A stretch of 64,000 nt of DNA. Source: Luteibacter rhizovicinus (GTDB lineage Bacteria > Pseudomonadota > Gammaproteobacteria > Xanthomonadales > Rhodanobacteraceae). A program made the translations under genes and the position numbers. Positions 1 through 8,700 of the stretch are shown here, piece by piece (position 1 is the first letter of the stretch; the number at the start of each line of letters is the position of its first letter). Below the pieces are notes generated by a model. It was not told the origin of the DNA. It worked only from the letters and a program-made list of their open reading frames with translations, and made no database searches. The stretch covers positions 145,796 to 209,795 of the forward strand of contig NZ_SMCS01000007.1 of assembly GCF_004342265.1 (NCBI RefSeq), in the 5' to 3' direction.

Positions 1-84
1 CGTCTGGCGCTGTGCGCGCTGACGCGACAGGTGCTTGCGAAGGGTCTGTGGCTGCTTGGGATCGCGGTTCCGGAGCGGATGTAG
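1..84 (+). CDS. argS: Arginyl-tRNA synthetase, 3' end (partial)
   Basis: Frame 1 is open from the window edge to a TAG at 82-84 and encodes 27 residues ending in LLGIAVPERM. This ending, preceded by RLALCALTRQVLAKGL, is the typical C-terminus of the DALR anticodon-binding domain of class I arginyl-tRNA synthetase, which charges tRNA-Arg in the cytoplasm. The rest of the gene lies left of the window. No clear terminator follows before the next small ORF. The identification rests on a short tail only, but the LxLLGxxxPERM ending is quite characteristic. Confidence 0.75.
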   Translation, partial: RLALCALTRQVLAKGLWLLGIAVPERM

Positions 85-148
85 CTCCACAACAAGGCAT
101 CCCCTACACCTGAAGTTGTATTTCGCCCCGGGAAAGCCAGGTCTAGTG

Positions 149-200
149 TCGTCTCCTGGTAGCACGTCGTCGACGTGCTACCCGCACCCACGGGAGACGA
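149..200 (+). promoter_or_regulatory. Long hairpin enclosing the Shine-Dalgarno of the 57-aa ORF
   Basis: Bases 160-169 (TAGCACGTCG) and 171-180 (CGACGTGCTA) form a perfect 10-bp inverted repeat around one base. Outside it, 149-156 (TCGTCTCC) pairs perfectly with 193-200 (GGAGACGA). The right outer arm contains the GGGAGA ribosome-binding sequence of the ORF starting at 204, so the folded RNA would hide that site. The pairing is read from sequence; a regulatory role is inferred. A factor-independent terminator is less likely because no T-tract follows. Confidence 0.5.
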
Positions 201-203
201 ATC

Positions 204-377
204 ATGACCAAGAGAGCTTACGAAGACGCATACGACGAGGGTATTCCGTACATCGAGGCTTCGGGTGGCGACCCGGAGGACGAGGATGAGGAAGAGCTCA
301 ACCCGCCCGATAAAGAGAACGACTTCTCAGGGGGCAAGCAAGTGCCAGAGTACGATCAAGGTAACTTGCCCCGATGA
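204..377 (+). CDS. Small acidic protein, 57 aa, unknown function
   Basis: An ATG at 204 follows a good GGGAGA ribosome-binding sequence at 192-197 and opens a 57-codon frame ending at TGA 375-377. The product starts MTKRAYEDAYDEGIPYIEAS and is strongly acidic in its middle (DPEDEDEEEL), ending in EYDQGNLPR. It has no signal peptide or membrane segment and looks soluble and probably disordered. I do not recognise the family. The ribosome-binding site lies inside a hairpin arm (149-200). The good start signal and skewed composition support a real gene, but a chance ORF cannot be excluded. Confidence 0.55.
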   Translation: MTKRAYEDAYDEGIPYIEASGGDPEDEDEEELNPPDKENDFSGGKQVPEYDQGNLPR

Positions 378-506
378 CCGACGTCATCGGCTGCGATATT
401 CCGCGCGCCGATAACCCATAGAAACAGGCAACAACAGGATACGGATGGATTTTCGCCCGGGCCATCGGGTTGAATAGGATGATCGTGGCGTGACCGGGCG
501 CATAAA

Positions 507-555
507 GCGCTTGAGAAAAACTTCTTGACCTCAAGCGCACTCGAGGTCGTAGAGT
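507..555 (+). promoter_or_regulatory. SoxR-type promoter: SoxR box between -35 and -10
   Basis: TTGACC (525-530) and TAGAGT (550-555) are separated by 19 bp, the overlong spacing typical of MerR-family promoters. The spacer is filled by the dyad CCTCAAGCGCACTCGAGG (529-546), which closely matches the SoxR box CCTCAAGTTAACTTGAGG of the E. coli soxS promoter and overlaps the -35 in the same way. A second perfect inverted repeat overlaps it: GCGCTTGAG (507-515) with CTCAAGCGC (530-538). The arrangement is seen directly; SoxR as regulator is inferred, and no soxR gene is in this window. Confidence 0.7.
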
Positions 556-598
556 CACGCCCATCCTCCCTCTTGCCCGCACGGAGAGCCCCTCCCAG

Positions 599-883
599 AT
601 GTTCAAGTTATCCATCAGCTCGAAGACCATCAAACCACAGGAAATCGCGGGCACATGGGTGACCGCGCATGGGTATGTCCGCCAGGAACTGCGGGTCGAC
701 GGGCGCTACGACGAGGCTCGTGGCTTCCGTACGTCGGCGTATCGCGGAACCTGGACCGTTACCGGTAACCGAATCGATTATCTCGACGATCTGGGTTTCA
801 CCGCCCAGGCCGAAGTGATCGACGGCGTGCTTCACCACGCTGGCATGCGCCTTTACCGCGTCGATAGCGGCATCGCCGCCTGA
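599..883 (+). CDS. Atu4866-domain protein, 94 aa, probably SoxR-controlled
   Basis: The product is a 94-residue soluble protein without a signal peptide. Residues ~16-88 match the compact Atu4866 fold: GTWVTAHGYVRQEL, GRYDEARGFRTSAYRGTW, IDYLDDLGFTAQAEV and GVLHHAGMRLYR. Full length is one domain, as usual for the family, whose biochemical role is not established. A GGAGAG ribosome-binding sequence (582-587) lies 11 nt before the ATG. It stands alone, with the SoxR-like promoter at 525-555 about 45 bp upstream, which suggests induction by redox-active compounds. That link is inference. Confidence 0.8.
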   Translation: MFKLSISSKTIKPQEIAGTWVTAHGYVRQELRVDGRYDEARGFRTSAYRGTWTVTGNRIDYLDDLGFTAQAEVIDGVLHHAGMRLYRVDSGIAA

Positions 884-998
884 GAGTAGCCAGAAACGCT
901 CGTCGCCAGACCAAGCCCCACGCATCTCACGTAACAAGCGGCTTCGACGACAAGACCACTCGAAAACAATTGGCCGTCCAGACGTCCTGGCAAAAAAG

Positions 999-1042
999 TT
1001 TCGGCCGAAAGTGTTGACAGCTACTGACGGACTGACATACGG
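999..1042 (+). promoter_or_regulatory. Promoter of the ilv-leu operon with adjacent palindrome
   Basis: A perfect -35 hexamer TTGACA sits at 1014-1019. The best -10 candidates are CATACG (1036-1041, 16-bp spacer) or ATACGG (1037-1042, 17-bp spacer), both weak. Transcription would then start about 1047-1050, almost on the ATG of the leader peptide at 1051. A perfect 12-bp palindrome TTTCGGCCGAAA (999-1010) abuts the -35 on its upstream side and could be an operator. Between the Atu4866-type gene and this promoter (884-998) I see nothing else. Confidence 0.6.
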
Positions 1043-1050
1043 TCGACAAC

Positions 1051-1182
1051 ATGACGCAGCGCACCACCAGCCGCAACGCCCTAATCAACCGTCTCCCGAC
1101 GGTCGGCGTTCCGCTGCGTCTTCGCGGCCTCCTTCTTCTTGCCCTTGTACTCGTACTTATTACCAGCGGAGGTGCGGGGTAA
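1051..1182 (+). CDS. ilv-leu operon leader peptide, 43 aa
   Basis: The ORF MTQRTTSRNA...GGAG has a run of regulatory codons: residues 27-37 read LLLLALVLVLI, using CTT/CTC for Leu, GTA for Val and ATT for Ile. This composition is the hallmark of leaders controlling branched-chain amino acid operons, where ribosome stalling on scarce Leu-, Val- or Ile-tRNA decides attenuation. Its last codons and stop (1171-1182) lie in the antiterminator strand. There is no Shine-Dalgarno before the ATG, and the predicted transcription start is only a few bases upstream, so it may be translated leaderless. The peptide itself probably has no other job. Confidence 0.8.
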   Translation: MTQRTTSRNALINRLPTVGVPLRLRGLLLLALVLVLITSGGAG

Positions 1183-1256
1183 GGGCGCTCAGGTGTAAAT
1201 AAACCAACCTGACAACTCAAAACCCCGCACCCGGTAACGGATGCGGGGTTTTTTTT
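1141..1256 (+). terminator. Transcription attenuator before leuA with competing antiterminator
   Basis: The terminator stem is AAAACCCCGCA (1219-1229) with TGCGGGGTTTT (1242-1252), extended inside by CCG/CGG around GTAA, followed by T1249-1256. The competing antiterminator pairs 1171-1180 (GGTGCGGGGT) perfectly with 1222-1231. A protector/pause stem pairs GCCCTT (1141-1146) with AAGGGC (1181-1186), enclosing the Val/Leu/Ile codons. A ribosome stalled at those codons frees 1171-1180 and permits read-through into leuA, whose GGAG abuts the T-tract. All three pairings are exact in the sequence. Confidence 0.9.
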
Positions 1257-1266
1257 GGAGTGGAAA

Positions 1267-2853
1267 ATGACAGCAGCAGAGCAAAACCAGGCCACCGAAA
1301 GCGCGGAAAGCGACGTAGGCGGACGCGTGAAGATCTTCGACACGACGTTGCGCGACGGCGAACAGGCGCCGGGCTTCTCCATGGACCGGAGGGCGAAATT
1401 GCGCATGGCGCATGCCCTGGAAGACCTGGGCGTCGACATCATCGAAGCAGGATTCCCGCAAGCCTCACCCGATGATTTCGCCGCCGTGTCCGAAATCGCC
1501 AGAGCGTTGCGACAACCTACGGTCTGCGCACTGGCACGATGTCAGGACGGCGATATCGATAGTGCGGGACGCGCACTGGAACCGGCCCAACGCTCTCGTA
1601 TCCATCTGTTTCTGTCCACCAGTCCGCTGCATCGCGAGCACAAGCTCGGCAAGAGCAAGAACGAAGTCATCGACATAGCAGTAAACGCCATTCGCCGCGC
1701 AGCCAGCGTGTGCCACGAAGTCGAATTTTCCGCAGAAGACGCCCTGCGCACCGAACCCGACTTCCTCGTCGAAGTGTTCAACGCCGCGATCGAAGCCGGC
1801 GCCACCACGCTGAATGCCCCCGACACCGTCGGCTACGTCACCCCCTTCGAGATCTTCGACCTGTTTACGTATCTGCGCAAAAACGTGCGCGGAGCGGAAC
1901 GCGTCGTCTTTTCATCGCACTGTCACGACGACCTGGGCATGGCGGTCGCGAATAGTCTCGCCGCGATCAGCGCCGGTGCGCGGCAGGTGGAATGCACGAT
2001 CAACGGTATCGGCGAACGCGCCGGCAACGCCGCGCTGGAAGAAGTGGTCATGGCGCTGCACACCCGCGCGCCGCACTTTCGCATGGACACCGGTATCGTC
2101 ACCCGGAATCTGTATCCGACCTCGCGCCTGCTCGCGCAGGTGACGGGGCAGCCTGTCCCGCGCAACAAAGCGATCGTCGGCGACAACGCGTTCGCCCACG
2201 AATCGGGCATTCACCAGCACGGCATGATGAAGCATCGCGGCACGTACGAAATCATGCGGCCGGAGGACGTTGGCGCAACGACATCGCTGGTGCTTGGCAA
2301 GCATTCGGGTCGTCATGCGCTGCGTCAGCGCGTGACCGATCTGGGTCACACCCTCGACGAAACCGCACTGGACGTCGTGTTCGAACGCTTCAAGGCACTG
2401 GCCGATCGCAAGCGCACGGTGACCGACGAAGACATCGATGCCCTGGCTAGCGGCGTCGATCCCGAGCATGCCGGTCCATGGCGTTTCACCCATCTTCATA
2501 CCAGCTCGCATCTGGGCGGCGGCGCCTCCGCGTCGTTGAAGCTGACGCACGAAGACGGCCACACCGTGAGCGAAGCCGCCATCGGCGAAGGCCCCATCGA
2601 CGCGATGCTTCGTGCCGTGGAACGTGCAACCGGCGAGAGCATTTCGCTGGAGGATTTCAACGTGAGCGCTGTAAGGGAAGGCGGCGACGCAGAAGGTCAT
2701 GCAACCCTGACAGCGCGGCACGACGGCAGCACCTATCGTGGCAGCGGCGTCAGCACGGACATCATCGAGGCAACCGCGCAGGCCGTGCTTTCCATCGTCA
2801 ACCGCATCGCGCGCAAGACGCCTCGTCTCGCCGCAACGGCAGCCCATTCGTAA
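1267..2853 (+). CDS. leuA: 2-isopropylmalate synthase
   Basis: LeuA condenses 2-ketoisovalerate with acetyl-CoA, the first committed step of leucine synthesis. The 528-aa product has the DRE-TIM metallolyase motif DTTLRDGEQ (25-33), the metal/catalytic motif HCHDD (218-222), FAHESGIHQHG (309-319), and a C-terminal regulatory domain from about 390 that normally binds leucine. Length is usual for the long form. The ATG at 1267 is chosen because GGAG (1257-1260) lies 6 nt upstream; a TTG at 1255 in the same frame has no such signal. It is the first structural gene after the attenuator, 13 bp before ilvE. Confidence 0.95.
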   Translation: MTAAEQNQATESAESDVGGRVKIFDTTLRDGEQAPGFSMDRRAKLRMAHALEDLGVDIIEAGFPQASPDDFAAVSEIARALRQPTVCALARCQDGDIDSAGRALEPAQRSRIHLFLSTSPLHREHKLGKSKNEVIDIAVNAIRRAASVCHEVEFSAEDALRTEPDFLVEVFNAAIEAGATTLNAPDTVGYVTPFEIFDLFTYLRKNVRGAERVVFSSHCHDDLGMAVANSLAAISAGARQVECTINGIGERAGNAALEEVVMALHTRAPHFRMDTGIVTRNLYPTSRLLAQVTGQPVPRNKAIVGDNAFAHESGIHQHGMMKHRGTYEIMRPEDVGATTSLVLGKHSGRHALRQRVTDLGHTLDETALDVVFERFKALADRKRTVTDEDIDALASGVDPEHAGPWRFTHLHTSSHLGGGASASLKLTHEDGHTVSEAAIGEGPIDAMLRAVERATGESISLEDFNVSAVREGGDAEGHATLTARHDGSTYRGSGVSTDIIEATAQAVLSIVNRIARKTPRLAATAAHS

Positions 2854-2866
2854 AGGAGACCGTTCC

Positions 2867-3817
2867 ATGCAAGCCCCGACTCATCTCTGGCACAACGGCC
2901 GCATCAAGGCATGGCACGAGGCGACCGTGCATGTGGGCGCCCACGCGCTGCACTACGGCTCGTCGGTGTTCGAAGGCGTGCGCGTCTATTCGACGCCCGA
3001 CGGCCCGCGCTATTTCCGCCTGGAAGAACATACCGAGCGTCTGTTCAATTCCGCGCGCGTTTACGACCTGACCATCCCATACGACGCGGACGCGATCAAC
3101 CGTGCCTGCCGCGAAGTGATCGCCGCGAACGGTCTGGAATCGGCCTATGTGCGCCCGATCGTTTACCGCAGCGGCTTCACTTTCAGCCTGGCTCCGCCGC
3201 TGGATACCGCCGTCGACGTCGCGATTATCGCCCTGCCCTGGGGCGCTTACCACGGTGCCGATGCGATCGAGAATGGCGTCGACGTCTGCGTGTCGTCGTG
3301 GAATCGCGCCGCCCCGAATACCTTCCCCAGCGGCGCCAAGGCCGGTGGCAACTATCTGAATAGCCAGCTCATCGCCCGCGAAGCCATCAACGGCGGTTAC
3401 GCCGAAGGCATCGCGCTGGGCACCGATGGCTTGCTGAGCGAAGGCGCTGGCGAAAACCTGTTCGTGGTCCGGAACGGCAAGCTGTACACGCCGCCGTCCG
3501 CCGCGAGCATTCTCTGCGGCATTACCCGGGACAGCGTGCTGACGCTTGCCCGCGAGCGCGGCATCGACGTCATCGAGCAGGCGCTGCCGCGCGAAATGCT
3601 GTATTTCGCGGACGAAGTATTCATGACCGGCACGGCCGCCGAAGTCACGGCCGTGCGTTCGGTCGACCGCAAGCCCGTGGGCTCGGGTAAGCCCGGACCG
3701 ATCACGCGTCAGATCCAGCAGGACTTCTTCGGCCTGTTCGATGGACGCACGGAAGACAAATGGGGTTGGCTGACGCCCATCGAGAACGACGTCGCCGCCG
3801 GGAGGGTCGCCGCATGA
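2867..3817 (+). CDS. ilvE: Branched-chain amino acid aminotransferase
   Basis: This PLP enzyme (fold type IV, 316 aa) transaminates the keto acids of leucine, isoleucine and valine with glutamate, the last step of all three pathways. Visible signatures are [10 protein letters not shown] (28-37), YVRP (94-97), the PLP-binding lysine K158 in [13 protein letters not shown], and [11 protein letters not shown]. The ATG at 2867 follows the strong AAAGGAG sequence (2852-2858). An in-frame upstream extension would run into leuA and is rejected. The gene overlaps leuC by 4 bp (ATGA), so the two are probably translationally coupled. Confidence 0.95.
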   Translation: MQAPTHLWHNGRIKAWHEATVHVGAHALHYGSSVFEGVRVYSTPDGPRYFRLEEHTERLFNSARVYDLTIPYDADAINRACREVIAANGLESAYVRPIVYRSGFTFSLAPPLDTAVDVAIIALPWGAYHGADAIENGVDVCVSSWNRAAPNTFPSGAKAGGNYLNSQLIAREAINGGYAEGIALGTDGLLSEGAGENLFVVRNGKLYTPPSAASILCGITRDSVLTLARERGIDVIEQALPREMLYFADEVFMTGTAAEVTAVRSVDRKPVGSGKPGPITRQIQQDFFGLFDGRTEDKWGWLTPIENDVAAGRVAA

Positions 3818-5229
3818 GCGCCCGTACCCTGTTCGACAAGCTGTGGGATTCGCACCAGGTCGTCGCCGAAAGCGCGACGACACCGGGTGTGCTGTATATC
3901 GATCTGCACCTGGTGCACGAAGTCACCTCGCCGCAGGCATTCGACGAACTGCGTTCGCGCGGCCTGAGCGTTCGCCGCCGCGACCGCACGCTGGCGACGC
4001 TGGATCATTCCACGCCCACGCTGCCGCCCGATGCGAACGGCAAGCGCCCGTATTACACGCCCGAAGCGGAAGCCCAGGTCGCGATGCTGGAAAAGAACGT
4101 CGTCGACTTCGGCATCGACCTGATGGGTTGGGACAGCCCGAATCGCGGCATCGTGCATGTGGCCGGTCCCGAAGTCGGCGCCACGCAGCCGGGCATGACG
4201 ATCGTCTGCGGCGACAGCCACACCGCGACGCACGGCGCGTTCGGCGCGTTGGCCTTCGGTATCGGCACGACCGAAGTCGGCCACGTGCTGGCCACGCAAT
4301 GCCTGCTTCAGCGCAAGCCTAAGTCGCTGGCCATCCGCGTCGACGGCGCATTGCAGCCGGGCGTCACCGCGAAGGATCTGATCCTGCACATCATCGGTCG
4401 CATCGGCATCGGCGGCGGCACCGGTTATGTCATCGAGTACACCGGCGAAGCCGTTCGCGCGCTGTCGATGGAAGAGCGCATGACGGTCTGCAACATGTCG
4501 ATCGAAGCTGGCGCACGCGCCGGACTGATCGCACCGGACGACACGACATTCGAATGGCTGGAAGGCCGCGAGCGTGTGCCGAAGGGCGAAGCATGGAATC
4601 GCGCCGTCGCGCAGTGGCGCACGCTGACCACGGATGCGGGCGCTCGCTACGACAGCGAAGTCCGCATCGACGCATCGACGATCCAGCCCAGCGTCACCTA
4701 CGGCACGCACCCGGGCATGGTCGTTGCGATCAACGCGCCCGTGCCCGCGGCTGCCGATGCACTGGAGCAGCGCGCACTCGATTACATGAAGGTCACGGCG
4801 GGCAAACCCATGGCCGGCGAAGCGGTCGACGTCGTCTTCATTGGCAGCTGCACGAACGCGCGCCTGTCCGATCTGCGCGCGGCCGCTCAGATCATGCGCG
4901 GTCGCCAGGTGGCGGCCGGCGTCCGCATGCTGGTGGTTCCCGGCTCCGAACAGGTGCGGCGCGATGCGGAAAGCGAAGGCCTGCACCAGGTGTTCCGCGA
5001 TGCCGGTGCCGAGTGGCGCGAGCCGGGCTGCTCGATGTGCATCGCCATGAACGGCGATCTCGCCCAACCGGGCCAGCTTGTCGTGTCCACCAGCAACCGG
5101 AATTTCGAGGGTCGTCAGGGCAAGGGGGCGCGAACCGTACTCGCCAGTCCGCTGGTCGCCGCCGCATCCGCCATCGCGGGTCGTGTCGCCGATCCTCGCG
5201 AATATATCGAACAGGAAGCCGCCGCATGA
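3814..5229 (+). CDS. leuC: 3-isopropylmalate dehydratase, large subunit
   Basis: LeuC and LeuD form the [4Fe-4S] isopropylmalate isomerase that converts 2- to 3-isopropylmalate. The 471-aa product is full length for the bacterial form. The cluster cysteines are visible at C346 (GSCTN) and C406/C409 (GCSMC). The N-terminal start [16 protein letters not shown] is typical of the family. It starts in an ATGA overlap with ilvE and ends in an ATGA overlap with leuD, indicating coupled translation of the two subunits. Confidence 0.96.
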   Translation: MSARTLFDKLWDSHQVVAESATTPGVLYIDLHLVHEVTSPQAFDELRSRGLSVRRRDRTLATLDHSTPTLPPDANGKRPYYTPEAEAQVAMLEKNVVDFGIDLMGWDSPNRGIVHVAGPEVGATQPGMTIVCGDSHTATHGAFGALAFGIGTTEVGHVLATQCLLQRKPKSLAIRVDGALQPGVTAKDLILHIIGRIGIGGGTGYVIEYTGEAVRALSMEERMTVCNMSIEAGARAGLIAPDDTTFEWLEGRERVPKGEAWNRAVAQWRTLTTDAGARYDSEVRIDASTIQPSVTYGTHPGMVVAINAPVPAAADALEQRALDYMKVTAGKPMAGEAVDVVFIGSCTNARLSDLRAAAQIMRGRQVAAGVRMLVVPGSEQVRRDAESEGLHQVFRDAGAEWREPGCSMCIAMNGDLAQPGQLVVSTSNRNFEGRQGKGARTVLASPLVAAASAIAGRVADPREYIEQEAAA

Positions 5230-5822
5230 GCAAGACCACCCAACCGCTCGCCTACGTGCATTCGCGCACGGCGGTTCTGGCGAACGAAAACATCGACACC
5301 GACCGCATCATCCCCGCGCGATTCCTGACGACGACGGAACGCACGGGTCTGGGCAAGCATTGCTTCGAGGACTGGCGTTACGCCGCCGACGGCAGCGATA
5401 ACCCGGCCTTCGTGCTGAACCAGCCCGTGTCGCGCGGCTGCGCCATCATCGTTGCCGGCCACAACTTCGGCTGCGGCTCGTCGCGCGAGCATGCGCCGTG
5501 GGCGCTGCTGGACTACGGCATCCGCGCGGTGATCTCCAGCGAAATCGCGGACATCTTTCGTGGCAACGCGCTCAAGAACGGCCTGCTCGCCATCGTGGTG
5601 AGCGAACCGGAGCATCGCTGGCTGATCGAGAACCCCGGCATCGAACTGCGCATCGACGTCGCCGAAGGCACGATCCGCCTGCCCGACGGCGGCAACATCC
5701 ATTTCGATCTGGACGCCTTCGCACGGCATTGCCTGCTGAACGGTGTGGACCAGCTGGGTTTCCTGAGCCAACAGGAAGAAGCCATCAGCGCATACGAAAC
5801 ACGCATGGAGCAAGCCGCATGA
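5226..5822 (+). CDS. leuD: 3-isopropylmalate dehydratase, small subunit
   Basis: The small subunit of the isomerase supplies the swivel domain that closes the active site of LeuC. The 198-aa product shows [13 protein letters not shown] near the N-terminus and [17 protein letters not shown] in the middle, both diagnostic. It overlaps leuC by 4 bp and leuB by 4 bp. A long in-frame upstream extension through leuC is open by chance and lacks family similarity, so the ATG at 5226 is used. Confidence 0.96.
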   Translation: MSKTTQPLAYVHSRTAVLANENIDTDRIIPARFLTTTERTGLGKHCFEDWRYAADGSDNPAFVLNQPVSRGCAIIVAGHNFGCGSSREHAPWALLDYGIRAVISSEIADIFRGNALKNGLLAIVVSEPEHRWLIENPGIELRIDVAEGTIRLPDGGNIHFDLDAFARHCLLNGVDQLGFLSQQEEAISAYETRMEQAA

Positions 5823-6883
5823 AAGCCTCGATCGTCGTATTGCCCGGCGACGGCATCGGTCCGGAAGTCGCCTCCGCCGGCGTCGCCGTACTGCGCCAGA
5901 TCGCCGAACGTTTCGGCCACGATTTCACCTTCACCGAGCACGCGATCGGCGGCGACGCCATCGACCGCTTCGGCGACCCGCTGCCGCCCGCCACGCGCGA
6001 AGCGTGCCTGGCCGCGGACGCGATTCTGCTTGGTGCGGTCGGCGGCCCGAAGTGGTCCGATCCCAACGCGCCCGTACGTCCTGAGCAAGGCCTGCTGGCC
6101 ATGCGCAAACTGCTCGGCGTATTCGCGAACGTGCGACCGCTGAAACTGCATCCGCGCGCGGCGGCGCTGTCGCCGTTGAAACCGGAGCGCACGAAGGGCG
6201 TCGACCTGGTCTTCATTCGCGAACTCACGGGCGGCATCTATTTTGGCGCGAAGACGCGCACGGACGATGCGGCGACCGACGAGTGCCGCTACACCGTGGG
6301 CGAGATCGAGCGCGTCATGCGGCATGCCTTCGATCTGGCGCGTACGCGCCGGAAGAAAGTCACGTCGGTGGACAAGGCCAATGTGCTGGAGACCTCGCGC
6401 CTGTGGCGTTCCGTCGCCACGCGTATCGCCGCGGACTATCCGGATGTCGAACTCGAACACCAGTTGGTGGACTCGATGGCGATGCACCTGCTGACCCGTC
6501 CCGCCGATTACGACGTGATCGTGACCGAGAACATGTTCGGCGACATCCTGACCGACGAAGCGTCGGTGCTGGCCGGATCGCTGGGCCTGTCGCCGTCGGC
6601 ATCGCTGGGCGGCCCGGGCGCGGGCGTCTACGAGCCGATCCATGGCTCCGCGCCGGATATCGCGGGCAAGGCGCTAGCCAATCCACTGGGCACGATTCTC
6701 AGCGTCGCGATGCTGCTGCGTCATTCGCTGGGACTCTCCACCGAAGCAGACACGGTGGAAGCCGCTGTCGACTACGTCATGGAAAACGGCAACCTCACGC
6801 GCGACCTCGGCGGCGATGCGACCACGCACGCGGTTACCCGCGCGGTGCTGGATGCCTGTGAAGCAAAGGCGGAGGCCGCATGA
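5819..6883 (+). CDS. leuB: 3-isopropylmalate dehydrogenase
   Basis: LeuB oxidises and decarboxylates 3-isopropylmalate with NAD+ to give 2-ketoisocaproate, the leucine precursor. The 354-aa product carries the N-terminal [10 protein letters not shown], the segment [10 protein letters not shown], the metal-binding region [19 protein letters not shown] and [16 protein letters not shown]. Size is usual. It begins in an ATGA overlap with leuD and ends in one with ilvD, so leuCDB and ilvD form one tightly coupled block. Confidence 0.96.
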   Translation: MKASIVVLPGDGIGPEVASAGVAVLRQIAERFGHDFTFTEHAIGGDAIDRFGDPLPPATREACLAADAILLGAVGGPKWSDPNAPVRPEQGLLAMRKLLGVFANVRPLKLHPRAAALSPLKPERTKGVDLVFIRELTGGIYFGAKTRTDDAATDECRYTVGEIERVMRHAFDLARTRRKKVTSVDKANVLETSRLWRSVATRIAADYPDVELEHQLVDSMAMHLLTRPADYDVIVTENMFGDILTDEASVLAGSLGLSPSASLGGPGAGVYEPIHGSAPDIAGKALANPLGTILSVAMLLRHSLGLSTEADTVEAAVDYVMENGNLTRDLGGDATTHAVTRAVLDACEAKAEAA

Positions 6884-8646
6884 ACGAGAAGAAGATCCCC
6901 ATCCGCACGCTGCGTAGCGATGCGATCAAGACCGGTCCCGACCGTGCGCCCGCCCGCGCCATGCTGCGTGCCACCGGCCTGGACGACGAGGCCATCGCGC
7001 GGCCGATGGTCGCCATCGTGCACAGCTGGTCCAATGTCTCGCCGTGCAACCTCAACCTGCGCGAACTGGCCGAAGCGGCCGCCAATGGCGTGCGCGCCGC
7101 GGGCGGCACGCCGGTCGAGTTCAACACCATCGCGGTCACCGACGGTATCGCCATGGGTACGTCGGGCATGCGCGCTTCGCTGGTCAGCCGCGAGCTGATC
7201 ACTGACTCGATCGAGCTGGCCGTCGACGGCCACTGTCTCGATGCGATGGTCGTTCTGTGCGGTTGCGACAAGACGATTCCCGCCGCGGCCATGGCGCTAG
7301 CGCGCCTGAATATCCCCGGTGTCGCGCTTTACGGCGGCAGCATCGCGCACGGCAATCACAACGGTTGTCCGATCACCGTGCAGGAAGTGTTCGAAGCGGT
7401 CGGCGCGCATGGTGCCGGCAAGATCGACGACGCCGAACTGGAAGACGTGGAACGTCATGCCTGCCCCGGCGCCGGTGCCTGCGGCGGTCAGTTCACCGCC
7501 AACACGATGGCCATGGTGCTGACGACGCTGGGTCTTTCCCCCGTCGGCCTCAACGATATTCCCGCGACCGCTCCGGAAAAGCTGGCGGCGGCGCATCGTT
7601 GCGGCGAGCTGGCGATGGAATGCCTGAATGAAAATCGCCGCCCGAGCGATGTCCTGACGCCCGCCGCATTCCATAACGCGGCGCGCATGGTCGCGGCAAC
7701 GGCGGGTTCGACCAACGCGGTGCTGCACCTTCTCGCGATTGCCCACGAGGCACGCGTACCGTTGACGATCGAAGACTTCGAACCCGCATCCGCGAAGACT
7801 CCGGTCATTGCGGACCTGAAGCCCGGCGGCCGTTACAGCGCCGTGGAACTGACCGCCGCCGGCGGCACGGCGATCGTCGCGCGCGAACTGCGCACGGCCG
7901 GCATGCTGACCGATACGCCCACCGTCACCGGTCGCTCGCTGTTCGCCGAACTGGACGCCGCACCCGCGGCGACCGAGGGACAGCAGGTCGTGCGCGATAT
8001 GGCGCATGCCCTGAAGCCACGCGGCGGCTACAGCATTCTGTACGGCAATCTCTCGCCCGAAGGCTGCATCCTCAAACTGGCAGGCCATGGCCGCCTGAGT
8101 CATGCGGGTCCGGCACGCGTGTTCGAAAGCGAGGAAGAAGCTTTCGCCGCCGTGCAGGCGGGCAAGATCCGTTCGGGCGACGTCATGGTCATCCGCAACG
8201 AAGGTCCCGCAGGCGGACCGGGCATGCGTGAAATGCTGGCCGTGACGGCGGCGCTGGTCGGACGCGGTCTGGGTAACGACGTCGCGCTGATCACCGATGG
8301 ACGTTTCAGCGGCGCGACCCACGGTTTCATGGTCGGTCACATCGCACCCGAAGCGGCTCGCGGCGGCCCCATCGCCCTGCTCCGCGAAGGCGATGCGATC
8401 TTCATCGATGCCGGTACGCGCGAACTGCGCACCGATGCCGACCTCACCGCACGCCGCGCCAGCTGGCGTCCCGCACCGCCGAAAGTCACCCGGGGCGTAC
8501 TGGCCAAGTACGCGCGGCTGGTGGGCTCGGCCGCCGAAGGCGCGGTGACGCAGGCCTTCGAAGACGACGAAGACATCGCACCGCCAACGCGCCGCAAACA
8601 AGAAGATTCCGCCGACGACCTGACCCAAGCCCTGATCGGCAACTGA
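6880..8646 (+). CDS. ilvD: Dihydroxy-acid dehydratase
   Basis: IlvD removes water from dihydroxy acids to make 2-ketoisovalerate and 2-keto-3-methylvalerate for valine, leucine and isoleucine. The 588-aa product has cysteines C56 (SPCN), C129 (CGCDKT) and C201 (GACGGQ), positioned as the three ligands of the [2Fe-2S] cluster in the DHAD branch of the IlvD/Edd family. GGAFTAN-type ([10 protein letters not shown]) and [15 protein letters not shown] motifs are also present. It overlaps leuB by 4 bp and is followed by a 54-bp gap before ilvC. Confidence 0.95.
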   Translation: MNEKKIPIRTLRSDAIKTGPDRAPARAMLRATGLDDEAIARPMVAIVHSWSNVSPCNLNLRELAEAAANGVRAAGGTPVEFNTIAVTDGIAMGTSGMRASLVSRELITDSIELAVDGHCLDAMVVLCGCDKTIPAAAMALARLNIPGVALYGGSIAHGNHNGCPITVQEVFEAVGAHGAGKIDDAELEDVERHACPGAGACGGQFTANTMAMVLTTLGLSPVGLNDIPATAPEKLAAAHRCGELAMECLNENRRPSDVLTPAAFHNAARMVAATAGSTNAVLHLLAIAHEARVPLTIEDFEPASAKTPVIADLKPGGRYSAVELTAAGGTAIVARELRTAGMLTDTPTVTGRSLFAELDAAPAATEGQQVVRDMAHALKPRGGYSILYGNLSPEGCILKLAGHGRLSHAGPARVFESEEEAFAAVQAGKIRSGDVMVIRNEGPAGGPGMREMLAVTAALVGRGLGNDVALITDGRFSGATHGFMVGHIAPEAARGGPIALLREGDAIFIDAGTRELRTDADLTARRASWRPAPPKVTRGVLAKYARLVGSAAEGAVTQAFEDDEDIAPPTRRKQEDSADDLTQALIGN

Positions 8647-8700
8647 TCCATCCGAACTCCGCGCGCATCGCGCACACCCTTCGCACCTGGAGAAAACGAC

